64,000 bases of DNA from Prorocentrum cordatum (lineage: Eukaryota > Sar > Dinophyceae > Prorocentrales > Prorocentraceae). Within the stretch, counting starts at the first letter, position 1; each line of letters begins with the position of its first letter. The notes under the pieces were generated by a model. The model was given only the letters and a program-made list of their open reading frames with translations. It was not told the origin of the DNA and made no database searches. Of this stretch, positions 42,708 through 54,850 are shown in pieces. The DNA lies in the NCBI GenBank assembly GCA_963575745.1, contig CAUYUJ010021170.1, forward strand, positions 790,801 to 854,800, in the 5' to 3' direction. The position numbers and the translations under genes are program-made.

Positions 42708-42830
42708 CCGGATCAGGCCGCGGATTGCACCGGATTGAGCGGGACTGCGCCGGATTGGGTCGGACAAGATGGGACGAAGCTGGATTGAGCAAGATTCTGG
42801 ACCATGGCAAGGTCAGAATCTGACCCCCCA
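42708..42830 (+). repeat. dispersed GGATTA/GGATTGAGC repeat, copy 2
   Basis: CGCCGGATCAGGCCGCGGATT, then GGATTGAGCGGGACTGCGCC and GGATTGGGTCGG, ending GGACCATGGCAAGGTCAGAATCTGACC, as at 25250-25405. Confidence 0.78.
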
Positions 42831-44090
42831 GGACTTGTACCCGAAGGGGGAGGATGGGGGGGAGGGGGAGGAAGGGGAGGAGGAAGAAACGAACGTGAGA
42901 AGGGAAGCCGCCACAAATCACAGCTAGAGACCCCGTGGCTAGCGGAGGAATGGGGAACAGAGGAAGCGATAGCAGACGATTCGGCAAGATCGAAGGCATG
43001 GACGGGGAGCAGAGGCGAGGGACCCCCTGAGGTGTCCACGCCGAATTTATCGGGCAGGTTGGGCAACGGCGGCGGCGCAAGCCCCGCAGGGGCGAGGTGC
43101 ACGATCGACGACCGTCCGACGAGCGGCGCGGCATGAAAGGGGGGCGAAAAGCGGGGAAGAGACGACGGAGGGGAACGGAGGGGAGCAGCGGCGAACGAGG
43201 ACACGGGCACAGGCGTGAGATGACTAGGACCGGTAGCCAAGGCACAGGAGGCGCGTTCGGCGGAGTGAGAGTGGCGGAGAGGAGCGGCAGGGGCACCAGC
43301 AGGCATCCCGAATGACGGAGCGAAGGGAAGAATGGTGGCAGAAACATCGTCCACCGACCCAGGCACGGGCACGGAGCCAACGCGCTGAACATGAGGAGCA
43401 GAGAGGGGGCCGGGGGCGCGCGGCGCCTTCGAGACAGGCGGCAGGGAGGGGGGGCGAGGGCAGGCGAGACAGGCGCGCCTCTCCGAAGACGTCGCCCATA
43501 TCCTAGGCCCCGTGGCTGCCAGCAGTGCCGCAGGCCGCGGGCGATCGGAGGCGTGGTGGGCCACCTCGGGCAGCCCGGGGGCCACGTTCGCGCAGCCGAC
43601 CACCCGATGCCACTCGACGGCCACCTCGTCCAGATCACACCCGAGCGGTGAGCATGTGTAGGGCCAACGGCTGGTCCGACCGGAGCAGGTGCGGCGGCAC
43701 ACAGGCAGCGCGCGGGCTCGAGGAGCACCGGGCGCGCGCCGACCCTGACCATCTGCATTTCTTGGCCTGCGACAAAAGATGGTGGCTGACGGCGAGGAAG
43801 CGACCAGGCTTGAAGAGCACCACACCCGCACCGACCCAGACCTAGCCAAGCCAGCAGTAGGTCCAGCGAGCGGTGACTGGATGAGGGAGGAGAGGAGCGA
43901 GGCGGGAACGCGGGGTGCTGTCTCTTCACAACGACGACCCAACACCTCAGGATGGTTAGGACCAAATCAATAACAATACGCCCAAAGGCCCAGGGCAGCC
44001 GAAGCCGCGCGCAGCCCCGCGGCCTGCGACAAGACGGACAGCACCAGGCGAAGCGGCCTCGGCCGGCCCCCGCGCTGTCGTCGTGGCCAC
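42831..44090. other. no gene recognised
   Basis: Very GC-rich sequence. Two overlapping minus frames of about 410-420 residues (42703-43965) and a plus frame share the same DNA, are Pro/Ser/Ala/Arg-rich and carry no domain motif. I treat them as GC-driven. Confidence 0.5.
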
Positions 44091-44233
44091 AACCAACGCC
44101 GCTGGCGTCGCCACCATCGTCGTCGTCGTTGTCATTGTCGTCGTCGTCGGCGGCGGCGGCGGTGGAAGCGGCGGTGGCGGCGTCGGCGTCGGCATCGCCG
44201 TCAACGTCGCCGTCGCCCCCGCCGCCGCCACCA

Positions 44234-44305
<72 letters not shown>

Positions 44306-44306
44306 T
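44091..44306. repeat. (GTC)n microsatellite
   Basis: GTC/GGC/GCC trinucleotide array with a pure GTC core at about 44234-44304 (about 23 units). Confidence 0.95.
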
Positions 44307-45313
44307 GGGAACGACCTGAGGCCGAGGACGAGGAGGACGCATGCAGAAGGGGAATAAGGGAATAGGGAAGGAGGGAAGGGGAGAGAGAGAGAGAGAGAAC
44401 ACACCGGTTTTGGCAGTTGTAAGTATTTCGACCAGGTCTTTGTGAGTCCTGCGTAACGTCAAGGATTCTAAGGAGGTTGTGGCATAGCTACGCGATCCCA
44501 AGAAGAAACCTCCGCGCGGGCCAACCAAACAAAACCGACCTGTACCCATATGGCCGTAGCCGAGCAATTCATACTGCGAGGCCGTGAATATGGACATGTT
44601 TCCCGCCCCCCAGTATACGACCCTAGGGCCCAAGATGGCCCTGGCCGGCCACCAGTGGTGTATAGCTTTCTCCCGCAATTGCCACCCCCTCGCCACTGGC
44701 ACCATCATGGACATTCAGCAAGAGAAACTCGTGGTGGTGTGTTGCTGATGCTTTCCGGCAGTTTGCGCAATAGATTCTCATAGCCCCAGCTTCTGGAAGC
44801 GCTGTGGACTCCGCCCGGGGTGGAACTTCTCATGCGTGTCAACGTCGCTGCTCCTCGCCCTCCTCGCCGCCATTCGTCTCGGCGTCCTCCTCCTGACCCT
44901 CCTCCTCCTGCTGCAGCAGCTGCCAGGGGGGGCGACAGATCTCCCGAACAGCGCTGCCTGGCCAGGGCATGTGCGATACCACCACGCTGCGGAGCTGGTC
45001 GGGGCAACGCGGCGCGCCGCCGGCATTGCCGTGGGCGCAGGCCCACCCCACTGAGGCCCTCCACCCCCGCTACGAGTGAGCCTGGCCACAGTGCTCCGAG
45101 CGCCGAACGAAACCGACGAGACCGACCTCTTTGGCTCGTGCGGCGATGCATCGGCGCAGGCTCGTCTTCGTCGCACGGCAAGTACTGTGCGCTTCCGAAA
45201 CTAAACTGCTGCCGGTGAAGATCGGGCGTTGGCAGGGCTGGGTTTAGTGGGACCTAGTCTAGTGATGCGTACCGGGGGACGCCCCCGCCGACCCGTTCCA
45301 CTGGCCGGAGCAG
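44307..45313. other. no gene recognised
   Basis: A short (AG)n run lies at 44382-44398. Open frames near 44820-45218 overlap on both strands and lack motifs. Confidence 0.5.
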
Positions 45314-45416
45314 CCGTAGCCCGAAAAGCACCAGCTACGGCAGACCTGGCTTAGTGATTCCAATCCATATTTTGGGCTTCGGGGCCCAATCACTAACCGG
45401 CTCCCCTGAAACCGGG
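45314..45416. other. cluster of three inverted repeats (possible structured RNA or foldback)
   Basis: CCGTAGC (45314-45320) pairs with GCTACGG (45334-45340). TTAGTGA (45351-45357) pairs with TCACTAA (45390-45396) and encloses TTGGGC/GCCCAA (45372-45377/45384-45389). CCCC pairs with GGGG at about 45403-45416. Arms are perfect and closely spaced. No known RNA family is recognised, and a foldback transposon end is equally possible. Confidence 0.4.
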
Positions 45417-45889
45417 GTCCTGGCTATACCCGAGAAGAGCTCGTAAACAATCACCGAAAAATGTTGAAGCTGTCTCCTTACGAAAATATCCCGAGCGGGT
45501 CCTCTTTGAACTCCGGGGGGGCACGCTGCCCCTGCTCGCGCAGATCCAGCCGCGCCATCCCCCGCTCTCGAGCAGCTCAACTCGCTTGCAACAGCCGTCA
45601 TCACCGAGCCGCAACTGGCGAATCTGGTGCGCAAAACCTGCAGCGCGATTATCTTTCTCCGCGCGGGTGGCCCGGGTTGTCCACCAGCAAGAAGTGAAAC
45701 CATCCCACGCTGTTGTAGTGGATAGCGGCGAGGGACCCGGTGAGCTACAACATGACATGTGATTGCCAAGGGGATCGCATGAGCCACGCTTCGCGAGTGC
45801 GCACGTATCGTCTCCACAATCGCGCACGCTGAATTTCATCACTTCGCTCGCGAGAAGTTTCACTGTCTTCAACGTCGCTTGTTTCTCGT

Positions 45890-46075
45890 CGTGAGACCAG
45901 ATTGAAAACAGGTTAAGACTCGGTTTAAGGCCTGGTTGTGAGTTAAGGTGAGTGAAGGCCCGATTGAGACCAAGTTGAGACCAGGTTGAGATCAGGTCAG
46001 GGCCCAGGTTGATGGCTCAGGCACCGTTGAGGCCCGTCTGACACCAGGTCGAAACCAGCTTGAGACCACTCCCCA
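45890..46075 (+). repeat. degenerate GAGACCAGGTT short tandem array
   Basis: Words such as GAGACCAAGTT, GAGACCAGGTT, GAGATCAGGTC and ACACCAGGTC recur at about 11-15 bp. No gene is present. Confidence 0.75.
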
Positions 46076-46269
46076 AAACTCTCAGCCACGCGTCTTGACC
46101 AAGAAGCTTTGAGCGGTCAGACACTCTCGACTTCCCCTGGAATAGTTCTGCATACCATTAACTGCACTAATTTCCAAATTGGGTGAGACTGCTTGGCTCT
46201 CTACCAAGGTCCCTTTGCCTCGACCGGTGACTCGCAAAGATCGCCGAAACCTCAATTGGAGCGCCAATG

Positions 46270-46690
46270 GATAAGCTCCTCCTGCCCCCTCCCTCACTCC
46301 ACTTTTCCTACGCATCCTCCTCCGAATCTCCGTACTGTTGCTCCTCAGTACCCTCATCATCATGTTCGTTATTCCCCTCCCCATCCTCCCAATTATCCCC
46401 CTCCTCCGAGCATCCTCATTATCCCTACTCCCCTCCTCATCCCATCCTTCACCGAGCCTCCTCTCCATCCTCCAGCGGACCTCACTCTCCTCCTTGCCAT
46501 GCTCTTCCACCTCCTCCTCCCTCCTCCTGCAGCGTGGCCACAGGGGGGGGGGGGGGGGCGGCCCTCGATGTCCTAGACCTCCTCCCTCCTCCTCGTCCTC
46601 CTCTTCTCCTCATCACCCTCATTATCCTCTTCCCCCTCAGCCTCTCCCCCCCCTCCTCTCGTGGCCACGCTGTCAGGTATCCCTCCACCC
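46270..46690. repeat. polypyrimidine-rich stretch with a G run
   Basis: CTCCTC-rich plus strand over 400 bp with a 13-G run at 46546-46558. Frames over it are Pro/Ser/Leu-rich artefacts. Confidence 0.8.
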
Positions 46691-46989
46691 CGCCCCCTGC
46701 CGCAAGCGCTGCACTTCGTACCCGTATGCTCAGGAGTTGACGGCGACACGCCAAGGAGAACGTCGAGGGATGGGCCGATGACGCGGTCGCGGCAGCCCCC
46801 CTTTTCCCCCCCGCCCAAATCAACTCCTTGGTGACAGACGGACGGCTCGCCGCCATTGCGCCGCATGCGTGCGTCTTGCTTCCCCCCGTCCCGTTTTCCT
46901 GGCCTCCTCCGCCTTTCAATTCAGACTCTCCTCCTGCGGCTGCTTCTTCCGTGAGGCCACCGAGAACGCCCGCGCTCAACAGTTGGCAC

Positions 46990-48684
46990 ATGTCGGGCCT
47001 GAGCGCGCGCCCGTGCGACCCCCAGATGGCCCCAAGAGAGTTCTAGCTAGCCCAAGATGGCTTCCAGGATGACCCACGGTATCCCAGGATTGCTCAAAAC
47101 AGCCCCAAGTGATCATGGAGCTCCCGGAGGAAGCCCCCCTAAAAGCCCAAATCCATCCAAAACCTAAGCGCCACCAGTAATATGTTACACTTTCGCCTTT
47201 TCTTGTGCCATGGGCTTCTGGAGCCCCGTGGCTCCAGAATTGCCCAAGACAGCCCCGAAAGGGGCCCAAGATGGCTCCACAACGGCCCTCGGACTTCCAG
47301 GGGGGACGGGGCCAATTATAAACACCTCCTCTATTTGAGCCATGGGGCCCAATATCGCCCTAACAAGGCGACCATCCAAAAAGCTGCAAGGGGGCACCCA
47401 GGCAGTACCAAAAGGACCCCGAGATGGCCCGAAGAGACTTCAAGATAGCCCTTGCAGTCCTCCGAGACGCCCTCACGACCAACACTCGGCGAACACATTC
47501 TCCTCGCCCTCCTTCTCCTTCTCTCCCCCTGCCCTCCACGTCCTCCTCTTCACCCTCCCCCATTCTACTTGTTTCTCTTCCTCATCTTCCTCCTCCTGCT
47601 CCTCTTCACTCACCTCTTCGTCATTCTGCCTCCGTCAACCTCAACAATCAAGCAACTGTCCTGGGCATCGTTTCTGGATGAGCTAGTTGGGATACATTTT
47701 GTCGCAACCGCAAGCGGAAGCGCAGGCGGCGAGTAACGAAACGGGCGGGCCGCGCGTGAACCTAATTGCCTAACGCGCCAGCAGCAGAGGCCTAGGCGGC
47801 ACCTCAGATCACCGGAAGCGGGAGGGGGTGCGGACTGCAGCTGCCAGGAACCAGGTCCAGGAGCGAGCACATGCAATTAGCCAACCGAAGTTGGGGCGCA
47901 GCCAAAATGGCGCGGGAGCGAAACCAGGATGAAGCCAGGAGCGCCACCACGAAGGATCGCAGAAACCGGAAAGGCCAGGGGAACTCACTGACCAGGAACC
48001 TGGTGCATGGAAGTGGCGAAAAACAATCAGGTGGGTAGACACGTACCAGGTTTAAGTACAAGGGCGCTCGCCCGATGCAATGAAGCGCTCCCCGAGTCTC
48101 TACACGTTGAAGGTGGTGAACATGTGGGGAATGCTCCAGGGCGGCACCTGCCACTAGCTCACAACTGTACTGCTGCACTGCGTCCCATGATGAGCGTCCA
48201 AGCGCATCACTGCGAGGTCGCGGGCAAAGAGTCGGCCCGACCTTAACCCGCGCACGGTCGCTGCAGACCAAGCCCTAGAGACGCCTTCAGACGCCGGGCC
48301 TCCGGTCGCAGGAGCAGGAAAAGGAGGAGGACAACGCTGACAAGTGGCCGCAGAGGGCGAGGACAAGACGTAGGATAAACCACACGAATCCTCGTGCACC
48401 CAGCCCCTGAAGGGGGCAGCTCGCTTGCAGTACATTCCAGGAAAGTAATGCTGTCACCGATGGCCAGGAAGGCGTCACTGACCAGGAGCCAGCACGAGTG
48501 GCGCCACCGAAGTCGCACACTCGCTCCTGAGACCACGCGCACTCCCGAACACGGTCGCCGACGTATGCGGAGAACTGACCAGGAACTGGGCAGGGGCACG
48601 CCTCAAGCACGAGGACGAGTGAACACGAATGCCGTGGACACCGTCACCAGAAAACCGAAAACTGCTCCTCTTCACTCACCTCTT
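46990..48684. other. no gene; GGCCCCAAG words and (CTC)-rich patch
   Basis: 46990-47450 carries the GCCCCAAGA/CCCAAGATGG words of the 39.8-41.2 kb block in the same orientation. 47500-47610 is CTCCTC-rich. 47680-48684 has no recognised repeat or domain, although ACCAGGAACC-type words appear at 47846, 47990 and 48570. Confidence 0.5.
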
Positions 48685-49425
48685 CGTCATAGGCACATAC
48701 GTAAAACACTAGAAAGACTCGTGTTCCAAGAGAAGGCCATACGTTGAACACAAAAGGATTCGTGCCCCAGGGGAAGGAAGATCTATATGCACGCACGTAA
48801 GACACGAAGGACTCGTGCTCCAGGAGAGGGCGAACATATAGGCACATACGTAAAGCACGAAGGGTTCGTGCCCCAAGAGAGGGCAAATCCACAAGCGCAT
48901 ACGTAAAACACGCAGGGCTCGAGCCCCAGGGGAGGGTAAATCTATAATCCAACAAGCAAAACACGAAAGATTCGTGCCCCTGGAAAGGGCCAATGTATAG
49001 GCATTCACGTGAAACACAAAGGACTCGTGCCCCAGGAGAGGGCCAACCTATACGCACATGTGTAAAACACAAACGGCTCGCGCCCCAAAAGAAGGCAAAT
49101 CTTTAGGCATCACGTAACACGCTAAGGATTCGCGCTCCATGATACGGCCAATCTATGAGCACGCGCGTAAAACACAGAACATTCGTGCCCCAAGAGAAAG
49201 CCAATATATAGGCACATACGTGAAACACAATGGACTCGTGCAGGAGGCACCAGGAGGCCCCAGGAAGCCCCGGGGAGCCCCGAGAGGCCCCAGGAGGCTC
49301 CAGGAGACTCCAGGAAGCCTCAGAAAGCCGCAGGAAGCTCCAGGAGGCCCCAGGAAGCCCCAGGAAGCCCCAGGAAGCCCCAGGAGGGACCAATCTATAG
49401 GCACATACGTTAAACACGATTGATT
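48685..49425. repeat. 60-bp tandem array
   Basis: About ten units of the form GCACATACGTAAAACACGAA followed by GGACTCGTGCCCCAGGAGAG and GGC-AATCTATAG, with period 50-60 bp. Between 49240 and 49385 a separate run of CCAGGAAGCCC (10-12 bp) splits the last unit from the rest. The minus frame 48644-49072 reads through it but has no other support. Confidence 0.88.
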
Positions 49426-49744
49426 GTGAAGCCACCCGGACTTCGCCGCACCGGTGACACGCTTCCAACGGATCCATCCTGCGGGTTCCTGGGGCATTCC
49501 GCCTCAAGAAGGTCCCGGGAGGCTTCGAGAAACACCCAGAAGGCTCCATGAGGCCCCCAAGAAGACCAAACGAGGCCCTAAGAGGCCCCAAAACGGCCCT
49601 CCAGTAGGCTTCAAAATACCATCCAAGAGCCCGACGAGAAACCTCCAAAGAGACCCCCAAACGAACATCCAGGAGGCTTTGGACCCGCAACCCAACCCCA
49701 TCGGGCGGCGGCGGCTGGCGGCGGCGGGGACGACGACGCTCTTG

Positions 49745-52700
49745 GGGTCTTGCCCAGCAGAAGGTGCCGATCAACAGATGGGGCACGCCTAGCGCCAAGG
49801 ATTCTTGTTGAATCAACTTGGGGAGGGCCATTGCCTAACAAAGGGTGCCACACAGCAGATGGGGCACGCCTAGCACCAAGGATTCTTGTTTAATCAAATT
49901 GGGGAGGGGTCTTGCCTAGCAGAGGGTGCCGCACAGCAGGTGGGGCAGCCCTAGCACCAATGATTATCTTTAATCAACTTGGGGAGGGTTCCTGCCTATC
50001 AGAGGGTGCCGCACAGCAAAGGGGCATGTCTAGCACCAAGGATTCTTTTTTAATCAACTTGGAGAGGGGTCTTGCCTAGCAGAAGGTGCCGATCAACAGA
50101 TGGGGCACATCAGCACCAAGGATTTAGTTTCAATCAACTTGGGGGTGGGTCTTGCCTAGCAGAGGTTGCCGCACAGCAAAGGGGCACGCCTAGCACCAAG
50201 GATTCTTTTTAAACTCAACTTGGGGAGGGGTCTTGTCTAGCAGAGGGTGCCGCACAGCAAGTGGGGCACGCCTAACACGGATGACTATTTTTTAATCAAC
50301 TTGGGGAGGGCTCCTGCCTATCAGAGGGTGCCGCACAGCAAAGGGGCATGTCTAGCACCACGGATCCTCATTTAATCAACTTGGCGAGGGGTCTTGCCGA
50401 GCATAGGGTGCCGAACAGCAGAAGGGCATATCTAGCACCAGGGATTATGTTCAAATCAACTTGGGGAAGGAATCTTGCCTATCAGAAAGTGCCGCACAGC
50501 AAAGGTGCTCACTTTGGAGAGGGTGCCGCACAGCGAAGGGGCATGTCTAGCACCAAGGATGTTTAAACTCAACTTGGAGAGGGGTCTTGCCTAACAGAAG
50601 GTGCCGCACAACAGATGGGGCACGCCTAGCACCAATGATTCGTTGCTTGTCAACTTGGGGAGGGGTCTTGCCTATCACAGGGTGCCGCACAGCACTGGGG
50701 CATGTCAAGCACCAAAGTTTTGTTTCTAATCAGCTTGGCGAGGGGTCTTGCCTAGCAGAGGTTGCCGCACAGCAAAGGGGCATGTCTAGCACCAGGGATC
50801 ATGTTTAAATTAACTTGGGGAGGGGTATTGCCCAGCAGAAGGTGCCGCACAGCAGAGGGGCTCACCTTGGAGAGGGTGCCGCCCAGCAAAGGGGCACATC
50901 TAGCACCAAGGATTCTTTTTTAATCAGCGTGGGAAAGGGGTCGTGTCTAGCAGAAGGTGCCGCACAGCAGGTGGGACATGTCTAGAATTCTTTGTGGAAT
51001 CAATTTGGGGAGGAACCTTGCCTAACAAAGGGTGCCACGCAGCAGATGAGGCACGTCTAGCACCGAGGATGCTTGATTTACTCAACTTGGGGAGGGGTCT
51101 TGCCTAGCAGAAGGTGCCGCACAGCAGATGGAACACGTCTAGCACCAAGGATTCTTTGTTAATCAGCATGGGGGAGGGGTCATGCCTAGCAGAAGGTGCC
51201 GCACAGCAGGTGGGGCACGCCTAGCACCAAGGATTCGCTTTTAATCAACTTGGAGAAGGGGTCTTGCCTGGCAGAGGGTGCCTCACAGCAAAGGGGCACA
51301 TCGAGCACCAAGGATCCGTTGTTTAATCAACTTGGGGAGGGGTCTTGCCTAGCAGAAGGTGCCGCACAGCAGATGGGGCACGCCTAGCACCAATGATTAT
51401 TTGTTCAATCAACTTGGGGAGGGGTCTTGCCTAGCAGAGGGTGCCGCACAGCAGGTGGGGCACGCCTAGCACCAAGGATTTTTTTTGCAATCAACGTGGG
51501 AAGGGGTCTTGCCGAGCCTAGGGTACCGCACCGCAAATGAGCGCATCTAGCAGCAAGGATTCGTGTTTAATCAAACTGGGGAGGGGTCTTGCCTAGCAGA
51601 AGGAGCCGATCAACAGATGGGAGCACGCCTAGCACCAAAGATTCTTGTTTAATCAACGTTGGGAGGGGCTTTGCCTAACACAGGGCGCCACGCAGCCGGG
51701 GGGGGGGGCACGTCTAGCACCAAGGGTTCTGTTTTAACTCAACTTGGGGAAGGGGTCTTGTCTGGCAGAAGGTGCCGCACAGCAGATGGGGCACGCCTAG
51801 CACCAAGGATTATGTTTAAAGCAACTTGGGGAGGGCCATTGCCTAGCAGAGGGTGCCGCACAACAGATGGGGCACGTCTAGCACCAAGGATTCGTTTTCA
51901 AACAACTTGGAGAGGGGTCTTGCCTAGCAGAAGGTGCCGCACAGCAGATGGGGCACATCAGCACCAAGGATTCATGTTTATTCAACTTGGGGTTGGGCCG
52001 TGCCTAGCAGAAGGTGTCGCACAGCAAAGGGGCACGCCTAGCACTAAGGTTTCTTGGTTACTCAACTTGGCATGGTGTCTTGTCTAGCAGAAGGTGCCGC
52101 AGAGCAGGTGGGGCACGCCTAGCACCAATGATTGTTTTTTAATCAATGTGAGGAGGGCTCTTGCCTATCAGAGGGTGTCGCACAACAAAGGGGCGTGTCT
52201 AGCACAAATGATTCGTTTTAATCAAATTGGCGAGGGGTCTTGCCTGGCATAGGGTGCCGCACAGCAGAAGGGCATATCTTGCACCAGGGATTATGTAAAA
52301 CTTAACTTGGGGAAGCGTCTCCCCTAGCAGAGGGTGCCGCACAGCAATGAGGCTCACCATGGAGAGGGTGCCGCACAGCAAAGGGGCACATCTAGCACCA
52401 ATGATGTGTTTAAATCAGCTCGCGGAAAGGTTCTTGCCTAGCAGAAGGTGCCGCGCAACAAATGGGGCACGCCTAGCACCAGAGAGTCTGTTTTAATCAA
52501 CTTGGGGAGAGGTCTTGCCCATCAGAGGGTGCCGCACCGCATAGGGGCATGTCCAGCACCAAGGATTTGTGTTACCTACTTGGTGAAGGGGTCTTGCCTA
52601 GCATAGGGTGCCACACTGCAAAAGGGCATGTCTAGCACAAGGGAATCGGTTTAACTTAACTTGGGCAGAGGTCTTGCCCAGCAAAAGGTGCCGCACAGCA

Positions 52701-53555
52701 AATGGGGCTCACCCTGAAGAGGTTGCCGCACAGCAAAGGGGCACATCTAACACCAATGATTCTTGCTTAATCAACTTGGGGAGGGGTCTTGCCCCGCAGA
52801 AGGTGCCGCGCAGCAGGTGGGGCACGCCTAACACCAAGGATTCTTTGTTTAATCAACTTGGGGAGAGTTCTTGCCTAGCAGTGGGTGCCGCACAGCAAAA
52901 GGGCGCGCCTAGCACCAATGATGCTTTTATAATCAACATTGGGAGGGCTCTTGCCTAGCAGAAGGTCCCGCACAACAGATGGGGCACGCCTAGCACCAAT
53001 GATTATTTGTTCAATCAACTTGGGGAGGCGTCTTGCCTAGCAGAAGGTGCCGCGCAGCAGGTGGGGCACGTCTAGCACCAAGGATTGTGGTTTAATCAAC
53101 TCGGGGAGGGCTCTTGCCTAGCAGAAGGTGCCGCACGGCAGGTGGAGCACGCCTAACACCAAGGATTGCGTTTTAATCCACTTGGGGAGGGCTCTTGCCT
53201 AGCAGAGGGTGCCGCTCAGCCGGTGGGGCACGTCCAACTCCAAGGATTCTTGTGTAATCAGCTTGGGGAGGGGTCTTGCCTAGCAGGAGGTGCCGCACAG
53301 CAGGTGGGGCACGCCTAGCACCAATGTTTCTTTTTGTAATCAACTTGAAAGGTGCCACACAGCAGATGGGAAACGCCTAGCACCAAGGATTCTTTTTGAA
53401 TCAACTTGGGGAGGGTCCTCCGGGAGGGGTCCTGCCCAGGAGACGGTGTTGCATGGGGCATGTCTAGCACCAAGGTTTCTTGTTTAATCAACTTGGGGAG
53501 GCCTGGGGAGGGGTCTTGCCTAGCAGAGGGTGTCGCACAACAGATGGGACACGCG
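49745..53555. repeat. 81-bp satellite array, about 46 units
   Basis: The unit contains GGTGCCGCACAGCAGATGGG, GCACGCCTAGCACCAAGGAT, TCTTGTTTAATCAACTTGGG and GAGGGGTCTTGCCTAGCAGA (81 bp; GGGCACGCC measured at 49781, 49862 and about 49943). Variants alternate between AGATGGGGCACGCC and AAAGGGGCATGTC types. Shortened units with CTCACCTTGGAGAGGG occur at 50509, 50861, 52353 and 52708 (spacings 352, 1492 and 355), which indicates higher-order structure. GTGCC...GGCAC can form a small hairpin in each unit. No frame stays open across units. Confidence 0.95.
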
Positions 53556-53639
53556 CTGTGTTGGGCACGGAAAGCAAGGATTAAAACAGCACTTTCAAAT
53601 TACAATTGGGAGGGGAGCACATGGAATACGGGGCCTGGT

Positions 53640-54700
53640 GAAGAGAAGGAGCATCTTCACAAAAAAAACGTCATTACCCGGAATATCGTCTTCACCTGGA
53701 ATACCGTCTTCAACCGGAATAGCGCCTTCACAAGGAATATATCGTCTTCACCCGGAATAGCGTCTTCACCAGGAATATAGCGTCTTCATCGGGAATAGCG
53801 TCGTCACTGGGAATAACGTCTTCACCCGGAATAGCGTCTTCAGTGGTAATAGCGTCTTCACCCTGAGCAGCGTCTTCGCCAGGAATAGAGTCTTCACAGG
53901 GAATAGCGTCTGCACCAGGATCGCGTCTTCACTGGGAATAGCGTCTTCACAGGGGATAGCGTCTTCACCGGGAATAGCGTCTTCATAAGGGAAGTGCTGT
54001 CTGTGTCCGCAGAACGCGTCTTCACCCGGAATAGCGTCTTCACAACGGAACTATAGCGTCTTCACCGGGAATAGCACCTTTACCCAGAATGGCGTCTTCA
54101 CCGGGAATAGCGTCTTCACCGGGAAAGGCGTCTTCATAAGGCAAGTGCTGTCTGTGCCCGCAGACCGCGTCTTCACCCGGAATAGCGTCTTCACTGGGAA
54201 TACGATCTTCACTATAAGAATAGCGTCTTCACCCGGAATAGCGTCTTCACCGGGAATAGCGTCTTCACCGGGAATGGCGTCTTCACCGGGAATAGCGTCT
54301 TCATAAGGCAAGTGCTGTCTGTGCCCGCAGACCGCGTCTTCACCCGGAATAGCGTCTGCACTGGGAATACGATCTTCACTGGGAATAGCGTCTTCACCCG
54401 GAGTAGCGTCTTCACCGGGAATAGCGTCTTCACCAGGAATAGCGTCTTCACCGGGAATAGCGTCTTCATAAGGCACGTGCTGTCTGTGCCCGCAGACCGC
54501 GTCTTCACCCGGAATAGCGTCTTCACTGGGAATACGATCTTCACTGGGAATAGCGTCTTCACCCGGAATAGCGCCTTCACCCGGAATAGCGTCTTCACCG
54601 GGAATAGCGTCTTCACCGTCTTCACTGGGAATAACGTCTTCACAAGGAATAGCGTCTTCACAGGGACGCGTCGTCACTAAGAATAGCGTCTTCAAATAAT
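53640..54700. repeat. 18-bp minisatellite with a 150-167 bp higher-order period
   Basis: The basic unit is GGAATAGCGTCTTCACCG. Every 150-167 bp a distinct segment CATAAGGCAAGTGCTGTCTG followed by TG-CCGCAGACCGCG occurs (53985, 54135, 54302, 54467). 18 bp is a multiple of 3, so the minus strand stays open and spells a Gly-Glu-Asp-Ala-Ile-Pro hexapeptide (54051-55010). That frame then runs into an (AT)n tract, so it is probably not a gene. Confidence 0.93.
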
Positions 54701-54752
54701 GTCTTCGGCGCAGGCTCGAACTGGGAACCCCGTCTGCCGGGGCAATGTGTAT

Positions 54753-54766
54753 ATATATATAGATAC

Positions 54767-54834
<68 letters not shown>

Positions 54835-54850
54835 GTATATATATGTATAG
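54753..54850. repeat. (AT)n microsatellite
   Basis: About 95 bp of TA dinucleotides with a few GTA interruptions. Confidence 0.95.

Noticed and set aside
42703-43965. 420-residue Pro/Ser-rich minus-strand frame
   Set aside because: A second minus frame of similar length and a plus frame cover the same DNA. Composition follows GC content and no domain, start context or SL acceptor is visible.
49745-53555. CRISPR-like array
   Set aside because: Units are contiguous 81-bp monomers with no conserved-repeat/variable-spacer alternation, and the setting is eukaryotic.
54690-54750. tRNA-like B-box word (AGTTCGAGCC, minus strand)
   Set aside because: The T-arm would have a mismatch and no matching acceptor, D-arm or anticodon arm could be laid out, so it is neither a tRNA gene nor a supported SINE head.
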